Source: Varroa destructor
Taxonomy: Eukaryota; Arthropoda; Arachnida; Mesostigmata; Varroidae
NCBI RefSeq assembly: GCF_002443255.2
Contig: NW_019211456.1
Span: 53,981,743-54,045,742 of the forward strand
Length of the DNA stretch: 64,000 nt
Reading direction: 5' to 3'
Numbering within the stretch: position 1 is the first letter of the stretch; every line of letters begins with the position of its first letter. Below are positions 12,635 to 24,300 of this stretch, piece by piece. Under the pieces are notes generated by a model that had not been told where the DNA came from, searched no databases, and saw only the letters and a list, made by a program, of their open reading frames with translations. The position numbers and the translations under genes are program-made.

Positions 12635-15600
12635 ACGGATTTAAAGAAAGGTAAGGCCAATACTATTGAAGATAGCTGTTAGACAGACTGATAGCCACTG
12701 AGCGACGTGCAGAAGTACGCTAATATATGATGTGTAAATTACACTTTAGACAAGGCGAAGGTTGCCAAACGTGGTGAATGAGAAAAATGCGACACGGCAA
12801 TTTTAATATTTAATACAATTCTGGCTAAAGGTCTACAGGTCGCATGCTGATGATGTAACAAACTATGATTATAACGAACAGGTATTGTAAATAAGCTTGA
12901 CCACTTCCAAATTGGTAATACAGATAATAAGAAAATTTTAGATTACTATTTTGATTTTTTACGAAATCTAATGATATCGTATTCTTTATTGGCTCCTAAA
13001 TCACCATCCACGTCTAACCATACCACCATAAGAATAGCCACGTAAATATATAGCGTGACGCTTAATTTCACACAGATTGCTAAAATACCAGGGGACACCA
13101 ACTTATTGGAAGAATTTTACCTGAGCTGTCTAGCACTGTTTGGGGTTACTTGAAACAACCGAATAGCCACTGTTTATTTGTCCATAAGCGGCTTTGTAGC
13201 GTTTCTAGACAATCGATGATATGCCCAAATAACCCATCTATGGTTCTCTGGACTAATTCTATAGCTTTCATGCTTTAACAATTACAATGTGACATTCCTT
13301 ATTTATTAAGATTTCGCAAAACTGCATACTTTTATACAATTGCTATAGGTACTTGGCTGTCTAATTACTTAGTAACAGTATTAATCTATATATCACGATT
13401 TTAAGAAAGTTCTATCACAGAGTTCTATGCATTATAACAGTAAACACCGAATCACAGAACAGACTACTACGAAGCGCAAAGATGCATGTTTCATAAAAAA
13501 AACCACATACCTACATAAACTACATAGATGGAACAGCTTATAAAAACAGTGAATCTCTTTTGGTTACATACCTCCACTGCAAATATGTGTAGAATCGTTA
13601 TAAACATATGTTAATTGCAAAAAAAACCTATGATGGGAATGATTCTAACAATTTAAAATTGATGTAGCAAAGTCAGTCAGCTGGTACCCTAAGGTCATCA
13701 TCCATATACACCACGAATAGATATGACTCACTAAAAAGAATGAGTGCTTGAAGGAATAGTTAATTCGAATACTGAAAGAAGAAAGACTAATTCATTGACA
13801 ATATCTGCGTCTGTATAATGATTTTACATCATAAAAGTAATAAATATAGATTAAATTCGACGCCAAGCTGCATATATTTTTTTTTAGTTCATTTACTTTG
13901 AATGGGCAATCCAGTTTGGATTTTACACGGATAATGTAATTTTCGCAACAAGGCACGCCAAAGCAAACGAAAACAAAACTGCCTAAGTTAATTCAACGAG
14001 TGTGTCCATTTGTAATGTTACTTAAATATAAATACTTACTTATTAGCTTGCCAAATTTAAATATTAATCTACACCGTTACAAAGAAATCGCACGTATAAA
14101 CACAGGACTAAACATAGAAATACTAACCAAGGAAGGTCACTCTTCATACCAAATCATCTTCTTAGTTAAATATTTTTACCTTATATATATATATATATTA
14201 CTAACAAGTATCTTGCATCAACATTAGAAAAAATGAATACCGAATGTCAGTAATCAGATAAATAAGAATTGAGTAAAGTTAGATACTATTATAATTAAAA
14301 TTGATTGCTGCTTGTCTGGTTGTCATGCTGTTTTATAAGACTTTCCGAGAAACCTCAGATAAAACCAACAAGACCCACCTGCCGAGTTGGACTTTTAAGA
14401 CGAAGGCAAGTTCTTGATACTATAGCTACAAACTGATGATTCCGAAAACTTGTTCACATATAATAAAGCTACTAATGTTCCACCAAAATGAACCTCGCTG
14501 ATTCAGGATAGTATCTGCTATGAGTCTCTTACTGTTTGCAAAGAATGTATATTGAATGGTGTATAGAGAAAATGGTAATCAGTAACGTGCATAGAAACGT
14601 CGAATCACTGTCAGCGAGGACCGGAATAAAGCAGGCTGCTCTTTTTAGGGCGCTCAACGAACAACGGCTACCGTTACTAGCAAGTTCAGGTTATCAGAAA
14701 AACGGATTGTCCGCGTGGTGAAAGTAATCTTCACAATATGAACCCAAGTTCCCATCAAGGTCTCTTCGCCGAACTTTTCAGTTCACATATATTAAAGTAG
14801 CAGTGGATAAGCACATTATTAAAAAAGAGCGATCTTAACTATGCATTGTGTTAATGTCATCTCGATAACTTCTGTAATACTATACAATTATTATTTACAC
14901 TTACTGTAGCAGACGATTCTGTCATCATGTCATCAATAAAATTTAGCCCCAATAACATTTAATGTAGACTATTGGACGTACGAAAGAAAAAATACTGTGT
15001 ATTATGCCAACTCCTTTAAATGGTAGATATCAAGTATACGATGTTATTTTGTTTTCTTTGTCAATTTTAAATTGTATGTCTGTATAATTATTTGTTTCAT
15101 CTGCCCAAGTCGGATGACCCCGTACATGCCGTCTAAACTTGTAAATATTGGCTATATGATAACATTTATGAGACTCTCAACAGCCATACTTTTTCTAAGG
15201 CCTGAACCCGTGGAACGGCAAAGATCGCTTGGATTTTTATATTAAGCTTATGCTAAATATTCAAACTCGTAAAACGTAGCTGCGCGGTGTGCTAATGTTA
15301 AGGAAATAAACCTTTGAATAGGTCAGTGACTTCAAATTGGTTATTGCAACCGACATAATGCTTGTCGTTTATGAGTTAGGGGTCTCTGCTCACCCAATCA
15401 CTGCGGTAGTCGCGAAGAACATTAATAATAAAATAAAGGTCAGAAAATAAGAAGTACTATTAAATAGAAATGGACTATGATTGAAAAAAAGTGAAACATT
15501 TTTATTAATTGAAAATTGATTGGGAATTTGCAATTTCAGCCAGAATGTAAACGAAAAGAGTACAGCAAGTTTTAGTAGTGTCAGTGTCAGCACCGGTTCC

Positions 15601-16464
15601 CCAGATTTTATTTGTATTCGCTTCCTAAGCCATACCAAAAACCAATGCCCAAGATGATTTACAACACACAAGCGATCTAGAAGCGTTTCTGCAAATAATT
15701 TGACATTACTTCGTAGTGAGACCTGCTTACTTGCAATGTGTACTAAGGCTCGATGTCAATGCATACAAGCTGTGCTATATTTGCTAAAAGGAACGGCGCG
15801 CTTCATAAAGGACATGGTCAGGACCTCCGATCTCGATAGAACTGAAGTATATGTTTATTCTATCAAGGTAAAGAAAGATGAAATATATGATATCGATATA
15901 TATCTTTTCTCAATTATCGACCACTAATCAACGGGTTAAAACAAACGAACTGAAGGCATTCTTAGAGAAAAAAAACCGTTATCTAATTTATGTATTCGTA
16001 ATCGATGATTACGACCTCATCATGTGCGAGATAGCTTTTCATAAGCTGCACTCTGATTGAATCAGTTGAATTTGCGAAGCCGCGTGTTTTATGCGAAGAT
16101 GGAGATTGCCACTAGCCGGGCAGATCTGACTTAATGTCAAGGGACTGGTGACTATCATGAATAAGCATATCTCTACAGTATTATATCTCATTTAAAAATA
16201 GAAATCTTTATATGTATTAGATGCAAATAAATTATGTGGAAGTGAGGTAGACATAAACAATATTATGACATTATTATTGAAATTGAGTTTATTAATAGTT
16301 ATTCCTATAAACAAGATGAATCTATGTGATACTCATAATTTCATCGAAAAATTGCTCTGATAGCTTCATAGGTCTCTCTGTGTTTGGATCTGTGTCACGT
16401 TCGGTATCGCTGTCAGTCATTCCGTCAACCGCCTGGCTCTCACCGGGGGATGAAGTATGTTCTT
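12635..16464. other. Intergenic, SLC8B1 3' side
   Basis: AT-rich sequence. It includes the presumed SLC8B1 3' untranslated region; the first good AATAAA I see is at 13839-13844, about 1.2 kb past the stop. An open stretch ending at a donor-like ATCAAG|GTAAAG near 15869 (plus) is unassigned. No gene recognised. Confidence 0.6.
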
Positions 16465-16540
16465 GCCTAGGCTCGAACCTAGATCGCCACGCGTTACAAA
16501 GATTACTTGGCAAACACTTTACCCGCTAAACTATCACGGG
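16465..16540 (-). repeat. tRNA-derived SINE-like head
   Basis: On the minus strand this reads a box-A-like TAGTTTAGCGGG, then about 40 nt later a box-B-like GGTTCGAGCC set in CTAGG...CCTAG. The T-loop is one base short and the acceptor ends do not pair, so it is not an intact tRNA gene. A tRNA-derived SINE or tRNA relic is the best reading. Confidence 0.5.
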
Positions 16541-17459
16541 ATGAAATTTTTGCCCTGAGCGAAGACTACGTTGCGAAACGAAAACAAAAAGTACTGACAT
16601 TGTTCTCTTTTTTTAATTTGCAACATCATTGGTTGAGATCGAAATTATGACTGCTGTTATCGCTAGAAGAAAATATTGCGACATCCAATAAATCGAATTA
16701 TGTTAAAAGAAGATGCCTTTTCTATTTTGAACTACGTTCACATTAATAAAAAAAAAGTTTGGGATTTATTTTATCCAAAACGACGTTAATTATTTCTCAC
16801 AGAGATTTTACACGAAACACTTCTATGTTTATAGAAAATTCGACAAACTTCTATACCTAAGGGGTCTAGAAGGAAAAGGGACTAAAGGCTCAACAATTAT
16901 GTAAGCTAATTCATAACTTTTTTGTTCCCAGTTCAAAAAATAAGCCTGTTAGCGAATTAGTAAGACTAAATATGACTGTAATGTGCCTTTTGTTCGTATA
17001 CCGAATCAGGTACCTGAGTATCAGGGTAAAGCAAAACACTAACGTTGTTGGAGATTCTAATCAAGATGATCAAGTGATAAATTTGCTGTACCTCTTTAGT
17101 GAATGCACGCAAAGGCCTTTTGATCACGTATCCCAGTGCGTACATTTTCACTGATAAAAACAATGGATGCCTCTGCTGCTGATGCCAATAATAGTGATGA
17201 TAATAATGGCTCTGTCAAATAACCAACATGCCATAATTTCTCACATTTTTCCTCGCAGTTGTCATCATTTGCGTTAGGGTAATGGTAACGACAATGTGCA
17301 ATAGGCAGCTTGGTGTTACTGCAGCTTTAGCGCGCGGCTCTGAAATCGCAAGGCAGAGAAATGTCGGTGCATCCTTATAGCAGCTGATCCGGAAACACAA
17401 GATTCTACTGGCCAGCTAGAACGTCGTATTGGGAAGCAGCTTTCTGACCTTGGCTTGAT
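16541..17459. other. Intergenic before the ELOVL island
   Basis: AT-rich up to about 17160, then base composition rises toward the elongase. No coding or RNA gene recognised. Confidence 0.6.
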
Positions 17460-17747
17460 GTGACCCGCAGCCTAAGCCATCCGTTCGTTGATGGTCTGGG
17501 TCCAAAGCGAAATCCGTCCTTTTTCAGCTGGCCCCTTACCGCGGGCCCTCGCCGGCGCCCCTCCCATCAGCGATGCCGTAAGGTATAAGCCCCTTGGACT
17601 AGCAAAGACTCTGGTCACTGGAGCTCCGACACGCGGACCCCGAACCCCGCGGTGGACTCGTTTGCAGTCTTCGAAAGATTGTGAGTATAGCCGGGAGCAC
17701 ATCGTAGAATTTAAAGAGCAATAGACGTGTAAAGCGGGCGTTGCGAG
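17460..17747 (+). promoter_or_regulatory. GC-rich presumptive promoter and 5' untranslated region of ELOVL
   Basis: A strong local rise in G+C and CpG (for example GCGGGCCCTCGCCGGCGCCC around 17540) ends at the elongase start codon, in an otherwise AT-rich window. Overlapping open frames on both strands here are by-products of the composition. A donor-like GTGAGT at 17681 could end an untranslated first exon, but the nearest acceptor before the ATG would make an intron of only about 40 nt. No TATA box is evident. Confidence 0.45.
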
Positions 17748-18578
17748 ATGGCGTCGTCAACGGTGCCAGAGCCCGATTATTCGTATCTTGGATTGATACT
17801 CAGCACGGGCGATCCACGCACGCGTGACTGGCCAATGATGGGCTCTCCAGTTATCGTTGTGTCGATTCTTGCCTCGTATCTATATTTCTGCACTTCACTG
17901 GGGCCACGTCTGATGAAAAACCGCGAGGCATTCAATATAAGGCCCATCGTGCTGGCTTACAACGTGATTATGGTCGGACTAAGTTTGTTCTTTTGTGTGC
18001 TCACTTTAAAGTTAACTTACGTTGGCCAGGAAATCGGACCGTACAACGTCGTGTGCGAGGCGACGTCGACGACTGACTCGGTGCTTCTATACTGGGGCTG
18101 GTGGTATATGCTCACAAAAATTGGTGAACTACTAGATACAGTATTCTTCGTGTTTTTAAAAAAAAACAGTCATATCTCTTTTCTTCACCTACTGCACCAC
18201 TCTCTTGCTTTAGGCACCGTATGGATGGACATCAATAACGGTATTACAGGACAAGTCGCTATGTTCCCTATTCTTAATGCGGCGGTACATGTGGTTATGT
18301 ATGGTTATTATGGTCTTGCAGCGCTACCGTCTTCGGTGAAACCCAACCTCTGGTGGAAAAAGTACGTGACACAGTTTCAAATTGCACAGTTCTTCGCGCT
18401 TATGGTGCACGGCTTGATGCCATTTATTTTCGACTGCGGATTTCCTAAGACCATGGCATCACTGATGGTGCTTGAAGCTGGACTCTTCACCTGTCTTTTC
18501 TCGGACTTCTACTATAAGAACTATATCAAGGGTCAGGATGAAAGGTATATAATTGGATCCAGCACGAAAAGCGATTAA
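17748..18578 (+). CDS. Very-long-chain fatty acid elongase, ELOVL family, single exon
   Basis: 276 residues, the usual size for ELOVL condensing enzymes of the ER membrane, which add two carbons from malonyl-CoA to long acyl-CoAs. All family signatures are present: KIGELLDT (K124, E127, D130, T131), the catalytic histidine box HLLHH (147-151), NAAVHVVMYGYY (177-188) and TQFQIAQ (208-214). Several hydrophobic helices flank them. The start is the first ATG after an in-frame TAA at 17730, in a good context (GCGAGATGG). The C-terminus ends GSSTKSD with no dilysine ER-retrieval signal. No intron interrupts the frame. The gene sits in a GC-rich island and is followed by AATAAA at 19076. Which ELOVL subtype it is cannot be settled by eye; PUFA-type versus saturated-chain substrate is unknown. 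Confidence 0.97.
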   Translation: MASSTVPEPDYSYLGLILSTGDPRTRDWPMMGSPVIVVSILASYLYFCTSLGPRLMKNREAFNIRPIVLAYNVIMVGLSLFFCVLTLKLTYVGQEIGPYNVVCEATSTTDSVLLYWGWWYMLTKIGELLDTVFFVFLKKNSHISFLHLLHHSLALGTVWMDINNGITGQVAMFPILNAAVHVVMYGYYGLAALPSSVKPNLWWKKYVTQFQIAQFFALMVHGLMPFIFDCGFPKTMASLMVLEAGLFTCLFSDFYYKNYIKGQDERYIIGSSTKSD

Positions 18579-19075
18579 GAAGTTCTTCAGTGGAATCTGA
18601 AAAGTATGCATTACTCAGCAAGACGTCTAAAAAAGCGTCTGTTTAGCCTGTTCGAGAAATTTACCTTGCCGTACGATATTCTCCACAACCACCTCACGCA
18701 CTCCCTACCTCCTAGCCTTAATCAAGTGTAATTTCCTGCAGACGAATGATAATCAAGGTTTGACCCGATATCTTTCTTGGATTTTGGCACTAGGGGGCGG
18801 GTGTTGCTTTTCCGAGCTCGACCTCCTCCTCACCTCGCAGTGAGGCGCCCTAGCGTCTGGAACTCAGTACTGACTAACTCAACTTCAAGCGCGCCTTCAG
18901 GCGTATGGGGCGCGGCGCGCGTCGAAGGCTAAAGGAGCCGCTAGCCATCGGGTGTTCTGCTGGCCAGAACGCGCTCTGTTGTACATAGTGCTTCCTTATT
19001 TTAATAATAATTATTAAGATTAATATTATATTAAATTTATTTGCTGTGTTTTTGGCCTCCTGCTGGTTGCCAGTA

Positions 19076-19081
19076 AATAAA
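19076..19081 (+). promoter_or_regulatory. Poly(A) signal AATAAA of ELOVL
   Basis: AATAAA about 500 bp past the elongase stop, after a GC-rich then AT-rich 3' untranslated stretch and a T/G-rich segment. It is the likely end of the transcript. Confidence 0.6.
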
Positions 19082-19099
19082 ACACCAAAATGGTATACT

Positions 19100-19739
19100 T
19101 CAGAGTGTATTCACTGTTTAGACATTAGATAGCATCGTGACCATAGTACGAGGTATTCGGGATCTTTCTAAGATCAGGACAAAAGGGAAAACATTAGTCC
19201 CGATAAAATGGATGGCCAAAACTTTTTAAAGCATGCATTGTTTGTTACAGTTAGCAAACGAAGCTAAACATTGCCTTCACACGACTGAAATGAGTATATT
19301 TTATTTACTGTTAGCCTCCTTTTATTTATTTATCTTTTCATTATTTTTTTATTCTATTTATTGCATTGTATTTAAACAGAAAAGTCGGCAATCATCGTTT
19401 TCCTGGAGAGACATTTTTACAATGAATTACGCCAAGAAAGCAGTATTTACTTGCCCAGATTAAATGATCGATTGGCAAGGTTGCCTGACGCTCGTCAAGG
19501 TTGCTAAAGGTGTTTGACGCTCGCTACATTATTACAACAAGCAAAATCTACTTCACTGTTTTAAAGTATCTAACGTACTAGCCGTATTATATCAATTCAA
19601 TACACACACTTACACATGCTACACGGATACGTATTCGTATATTTTGTACATTTGCGGCAAGCCTTTGACTTTGATAGATTCACAATCGCATAGCCACATG
19701 TCAACACATTGATGGATCTTGGGCCCTGTCTTTAAGAAG
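19100..19739. other. Intergenic, AT-rich
   Basis: A 76-codon plus-strand frame (19233-19463) has a hydrophobic centre, but its composition looks like AT-rich chance. No gene recognised. Confidence 0.5.
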
Positions 19740-21240
19740 TGAGTATTGACAACTGTTGCCGCCGCTGCGGCTACGAGTTGTTTGCTGCCGACGTCAACTG
19801 ATAGTGTCCTCCTGATGGTCGATGGCGTCGCTCTTCCGGTTCGGGTCGGCGACTTCTAAATCATTTCGAGCGCTGGTCGTCGCCGTCTTTGTGGGGTTCG
19901 TTGGTCGTCGTGGTTATGTCAATTATGGTGCTGCTGATGACTGTAGGGGCCGGTGGCAGGCATGTGCCATTTAGGCCATTACAGCCACCACTAACTATGA
20001 TCTCTCCCTGTCTCTCCCTTTCGACGTCTGCTACTGCTACGATTGTCACCACCGCTTGGGGCAATGTCGGCGACGCTGCCCCCCGCTGCGTTGCTGTCGA
20101 TGGCCGCTGTCTCGCGATCGCCTTTATGACGTAAAGTGCTGCGGGAACTCCTCATCTCTTCATGGTTAGAACCACATTGCAGATGTTAGCTACTACCATT
20201 TCTTGACGGACGTTGTTCCACGTTTCTAGTTCGAACATCAGCTACGGCAACAACTCGGCAACTACTACAGCGGCCGGTAGCCACAGCTGCTGCTACCACT
20301 GCCGCTGTTACGGTGTCATCGTACATTACTTCCTGGAGCAACGTGCGACTTTTTTGCGGCCACAAGTACACACACAAATACGGAGAACACAGACACATAC
20401 AGACACTAGCAGATACCAACGCCGAAAATGCCAGCGTTGTCAGCTGCAAGAGAACAACGGTAAAAAGCTGCAGTTGAAGAAGGGCAAAGCCACCAGGGCT
20501 TTACCACTGCGACTCTGACATCAGCGACACCAACAACGAGGAGGAGCAGCAGTAAGTGTTAGGCACGTCACCAACACCATCAGATCGTAACTACCGCTGA
20601 TATAAGTTTGCCATCGCCTGAACCATTTCCCTACCACAACGTCTACAATCAGCACCAACAACGCCAACAACGACAAAGCATCGTAGCTGCGACGAGCTGA
20701 AACTTCCTTTCTTCCGGCGAATATGTGGCTGCAGTAACAACAACAGCAGCAACTATCGCGTCAGCAGTGCTTAGAACAGCAGTTTCCCTGAGCGAACCCC
20801 GGCCCTCATATTTGTCTGACTGCAGCATCCACTTGGTCAGCAAAGCGACGGTACGTAGCGTTGTGTGTTGCCGACCGCCTGCATGCGTCTTTGTGGGTAT
20901 GCGTTGTATATACATCGTCTTATGTATAAGCTTACATCCGTTAGTCCTCCGGTCTATCTGCGTCGTTACTCTCGTAGCTTGTGATGCCCCATAAACGATC
21001 GCTGCGGCTGCAGTGGCGAGAACGATTGTACAACAGCCGGACGATACAACGGCGCTGTATCGTAAAATTATTGCTGGCCATTTTGGGTCCATAGAGCGAA
21101 AGGTCGCCACAAATTGCGCGTTCGTGGTCGTGGTCAATGTTAGACGCCGTTCCGTTGTCATGCCTAACAGCTGCTATCATGCTCTGGCTACAAAAAGTCA
21201 ACTTCATAATAAACTGAACACTATACAGCTTTTGAAGTGA
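19740..21240. other. GC-rich, trinucleotide-biased stretch (possible untranslated or lncRNA exon)
   Basis: Composition shifts to CAA/CAG/CCA/GCC-type triplets with many CpG. Long open frames appear on both strands (for example 20649-21161 minus, 170 codons), but they translate to threonine/alanine/valine-rich, low-complexity strings, so I do not call them proteins. A perfect donor GTAAGT occurs at 20552 right after a GAGGAGGAGCAGCA run, hinting at the 3' border of a plus-strand exon. Confidence 0.4.
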
Positions 21241-21298
21241 ACTAAATAAATAGCTTTAACAATACCTTTATATCTGTTAACGCCAGTAAGCACTATTG

Positions 21299-21325
21299 AC
21301 AGACGAGTCTATCAAACTCGTCTGT
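21299..21325. repeat. Perfect 10-bp stem hairpin
   Basis: ACAGACGAGT pairs with 21316-21325 around a 7-nt loop, just past the GC-rich stretch. It does not match the histone 3' stem-loop. Role unknown. Confidence 0.85.
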
Positions 21326-24300
21326 TTATCGACGTATCGAAGAATTTTATTTAATACAGTAGTAGACTTACACCATACTAATATAATTCAAGAAACAAAA
21401 TTCACACTAGACCTAGTAAGAGGAAGAAGAGATTAAATCAAAATTTTAATAAGTAATACTTTGAGCCAATAAAAATCGGAATCGAAAATTTTTGTTCTAT
21501 ATCCTGAATACCTATATCCATTTGAAACGTGTGACAGCAAAATTGATGAAAGTAAATGACATAAGCGATGCCACTACAAGCGCAAATAGAAAAACCGTCG
21601 TTTGATCAGACATGGTTGATTAAATGAATGTCTCGAAAAGCTATACATTACAAGAACCCCATCATATGTTTTCCACCTTTCTCCTAGTAGAACTGCAAAA
21701 TGGTAAGACATATGCTTGACTCTTACGGAATCTAGTCAGAACGAAACAATCATAAAATGTAAGTGCCCGATGCTTTTTCTAGGAACCAATTGCGATACAA
21801 TACGTTATAGCAAAAATAATTTACCAATCCTGCGAGCTTTTCTTTCGCATTCATCGAAGAAGACATAGGAGAGAAAGCCCGCAATACAGACGAAGATGAA
21901 TTTTTAGCTGCATCGCTGTTTTCGACAGCTGCTGCATTGTTTATTAAATTGGTACTAAGCTTCCGCCATCAGCTGGTCTAACTGCCATGTTGTTCTAGCA
22001 GTTATGAAAGTTCTAAGAGTAGAATGTATTCTTGTATTAAAAAAAAATAAAACTGTTTACTTTGTGGATTACCCTGATTTTGACTACATATTTTTTAATG
22101 TGAAGATTTAAAAAAAAGGCTAAATGCCGGCAATGATGTTTCTGACGTGTAAGTGCTTTAAGATTCGCCTTTAAGTGACTTCAAGAGTGTAATGAAAGCT
22201 AAAGCCGACATGACGTACCGAAATGAGCGACATCTTTATATACCAAACAACTTTCTCGCGCATGAGTTGTACTAGACTTTACATATACTACTTTCCTTTA
22301 GGATTATTTAAAAAAATGTTCTTAAAATGCTTTTATAAATTGAAAATGTGAATTTTTTTTCGGCTATATCTAAAGTATTTTTATACCTGTATACAGGTTG
22401 TTTAAAGAAACCGACGCTTTGAAAATAGAGGTTACTTTTAGTTCTGCTCTGAGGTCTGCTGACCCTATAAAAGCCATAAGTAACAAACGGAATGTCTAAT
22501 ACTATCGATTTTTGCACTATTCGCTAACTGCAAGAAAACAAGTAAGTAGGTAACTTAACCTTAGATGCAGAGCTTTTTGCAGCCGACACTATAGGAGGCC
22601 CCTTAAAATACATATGGAGCTATGTTGACGACTTAGTCAGTCTCCAATAGATTCAATGAAAGTTGGCCGAAGCTCCATTATGAAAATAAAGGTTTACAAA
22701 TTTCGTCAATATTGTTTCAATCTTTGTATATATTTTAATGATAACAATAGTCTCTCCAGAGTTATTCGATAGGTCGGGAATTTTTCATAACTATTAAATT
22801 ATCTATCGTTAAAAGATGGAATTTGGTTTCGGGAAATTGAGCACGAACAACTCATAATAATTATATTAAAGTTGTAACTATAATGTTGATTTTTATAATA
22901 AAGTTGAAGACGAAAAACACCGGTTTTAATAGAGGAAAGTATATTTAACATATACGAGAATGTCATTGTTCTGCCTAATATTTGTTTAAAAGCAAGTTTT
23001 AATAAGAAACCTACATTGCATTTTTCTTATAATACTTTAATAATAAGACAGTTATCAACCTCTTAAAACTGCCCATATCTCTGATGTATTTAGCATATAC
23101 TTAGGTTTTTCTTTTTATCGGTGCACTGCCATAATTATCCGCGTTTTCTGAACAGCGGAATCAGTACTTCTAGCCACTGCTGATGCTTTTCACTAAGTAA
23201 TGCCTCAGGCAATTGTAGCTCAGAACGAAACGAAACGTATTCACGGCCGGTTTTAAAAATAAGCTATCTGGCGTGTCCAATCAAAACCTTAGCAGACGAA
23301 CACATTACCTCTGTAACATCAAGGGGACAGCGGAAGGAACTTGTATTTTCCATTTCTTTTTTTCGTTTTGACTTACTATTTAGTTTATGAAAGCGTCCAT
23401 CGCACAGTCATATTAGCAATGTTAGTGCTATCGTAAACCTCTGTATACAATCAGCTTTTCTCTGAATTCATATGAAAGTTAGTCAGCGCGGAAGATTAAG
23501 GTATTATTCTAATGTTTATGAACTGGCTATTTGTGTAACACCAAAGATAATACTGTTTCTTACGTAGTTGTGATTCTACTGCTTTAGCTTCTTGTTTCAA
23601 ATGTTTTGATAAACGTTAAATAACTGCATAAAAGGCACGTCTGCCAAGTGTGCCCCCGTTTACTCTTTATTTTATAGAACTAAAATTCCCGCAACAAATC
23701 CATTGCGGTGGTCATGTGCAGAGTAAATCAAAGGTATTTCGACGGAAGCGTATCATAATATCGTTATTGTAGTAATGTGCCGGCAAGATAAGAAAATACT
23801 ATATAATTAAATAGTTTAAAAAACTCCTAACTTCAAGCTGAAAATGAGATGGGAACGTCACAATTATAAGTACGACTTCATGCCCATATCTCTATCGCTA
23901 TAACGTATGTTGGCGAACGTGCAAGAAAGAAATATAATAAGCTGATTTATTAAAGGTGTACGTAAATTGAATTATGTAAAACTGGCCTATCGGGTGGGAC
24001 TAGGTGTGTAGGTTATAACAAGTGCTGCCCATTCCTCCAAAATGAGCATTTAGTACTTATCTCGCAATGACTGACTTGTCGGCGAGATCCGGAAATAATT
24101 CTATTGATATAAAATGGTGAGCTTTCGTTCCTGCAGATTAGTTCTAAATTTAATCCGTACGTAGAGTACTAAATGTAAAACTGTTATTTAGTCAATTTAT
24201 CCTCCATGCCATTTACTTTGCATAAACATTGGTATTTAGGTTACAGACCTTCGGAAAATATACACATACCTCTCACTGTATTATCAATAAAATGATTGTT

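Noticed and set aside
20649..21161. 170-codon minus-strand open frame
   Set aside because: The translation is threonine/alanine/valine low-complexity and the opposite strand is also open; it follows from trinucleotide-biased composition.
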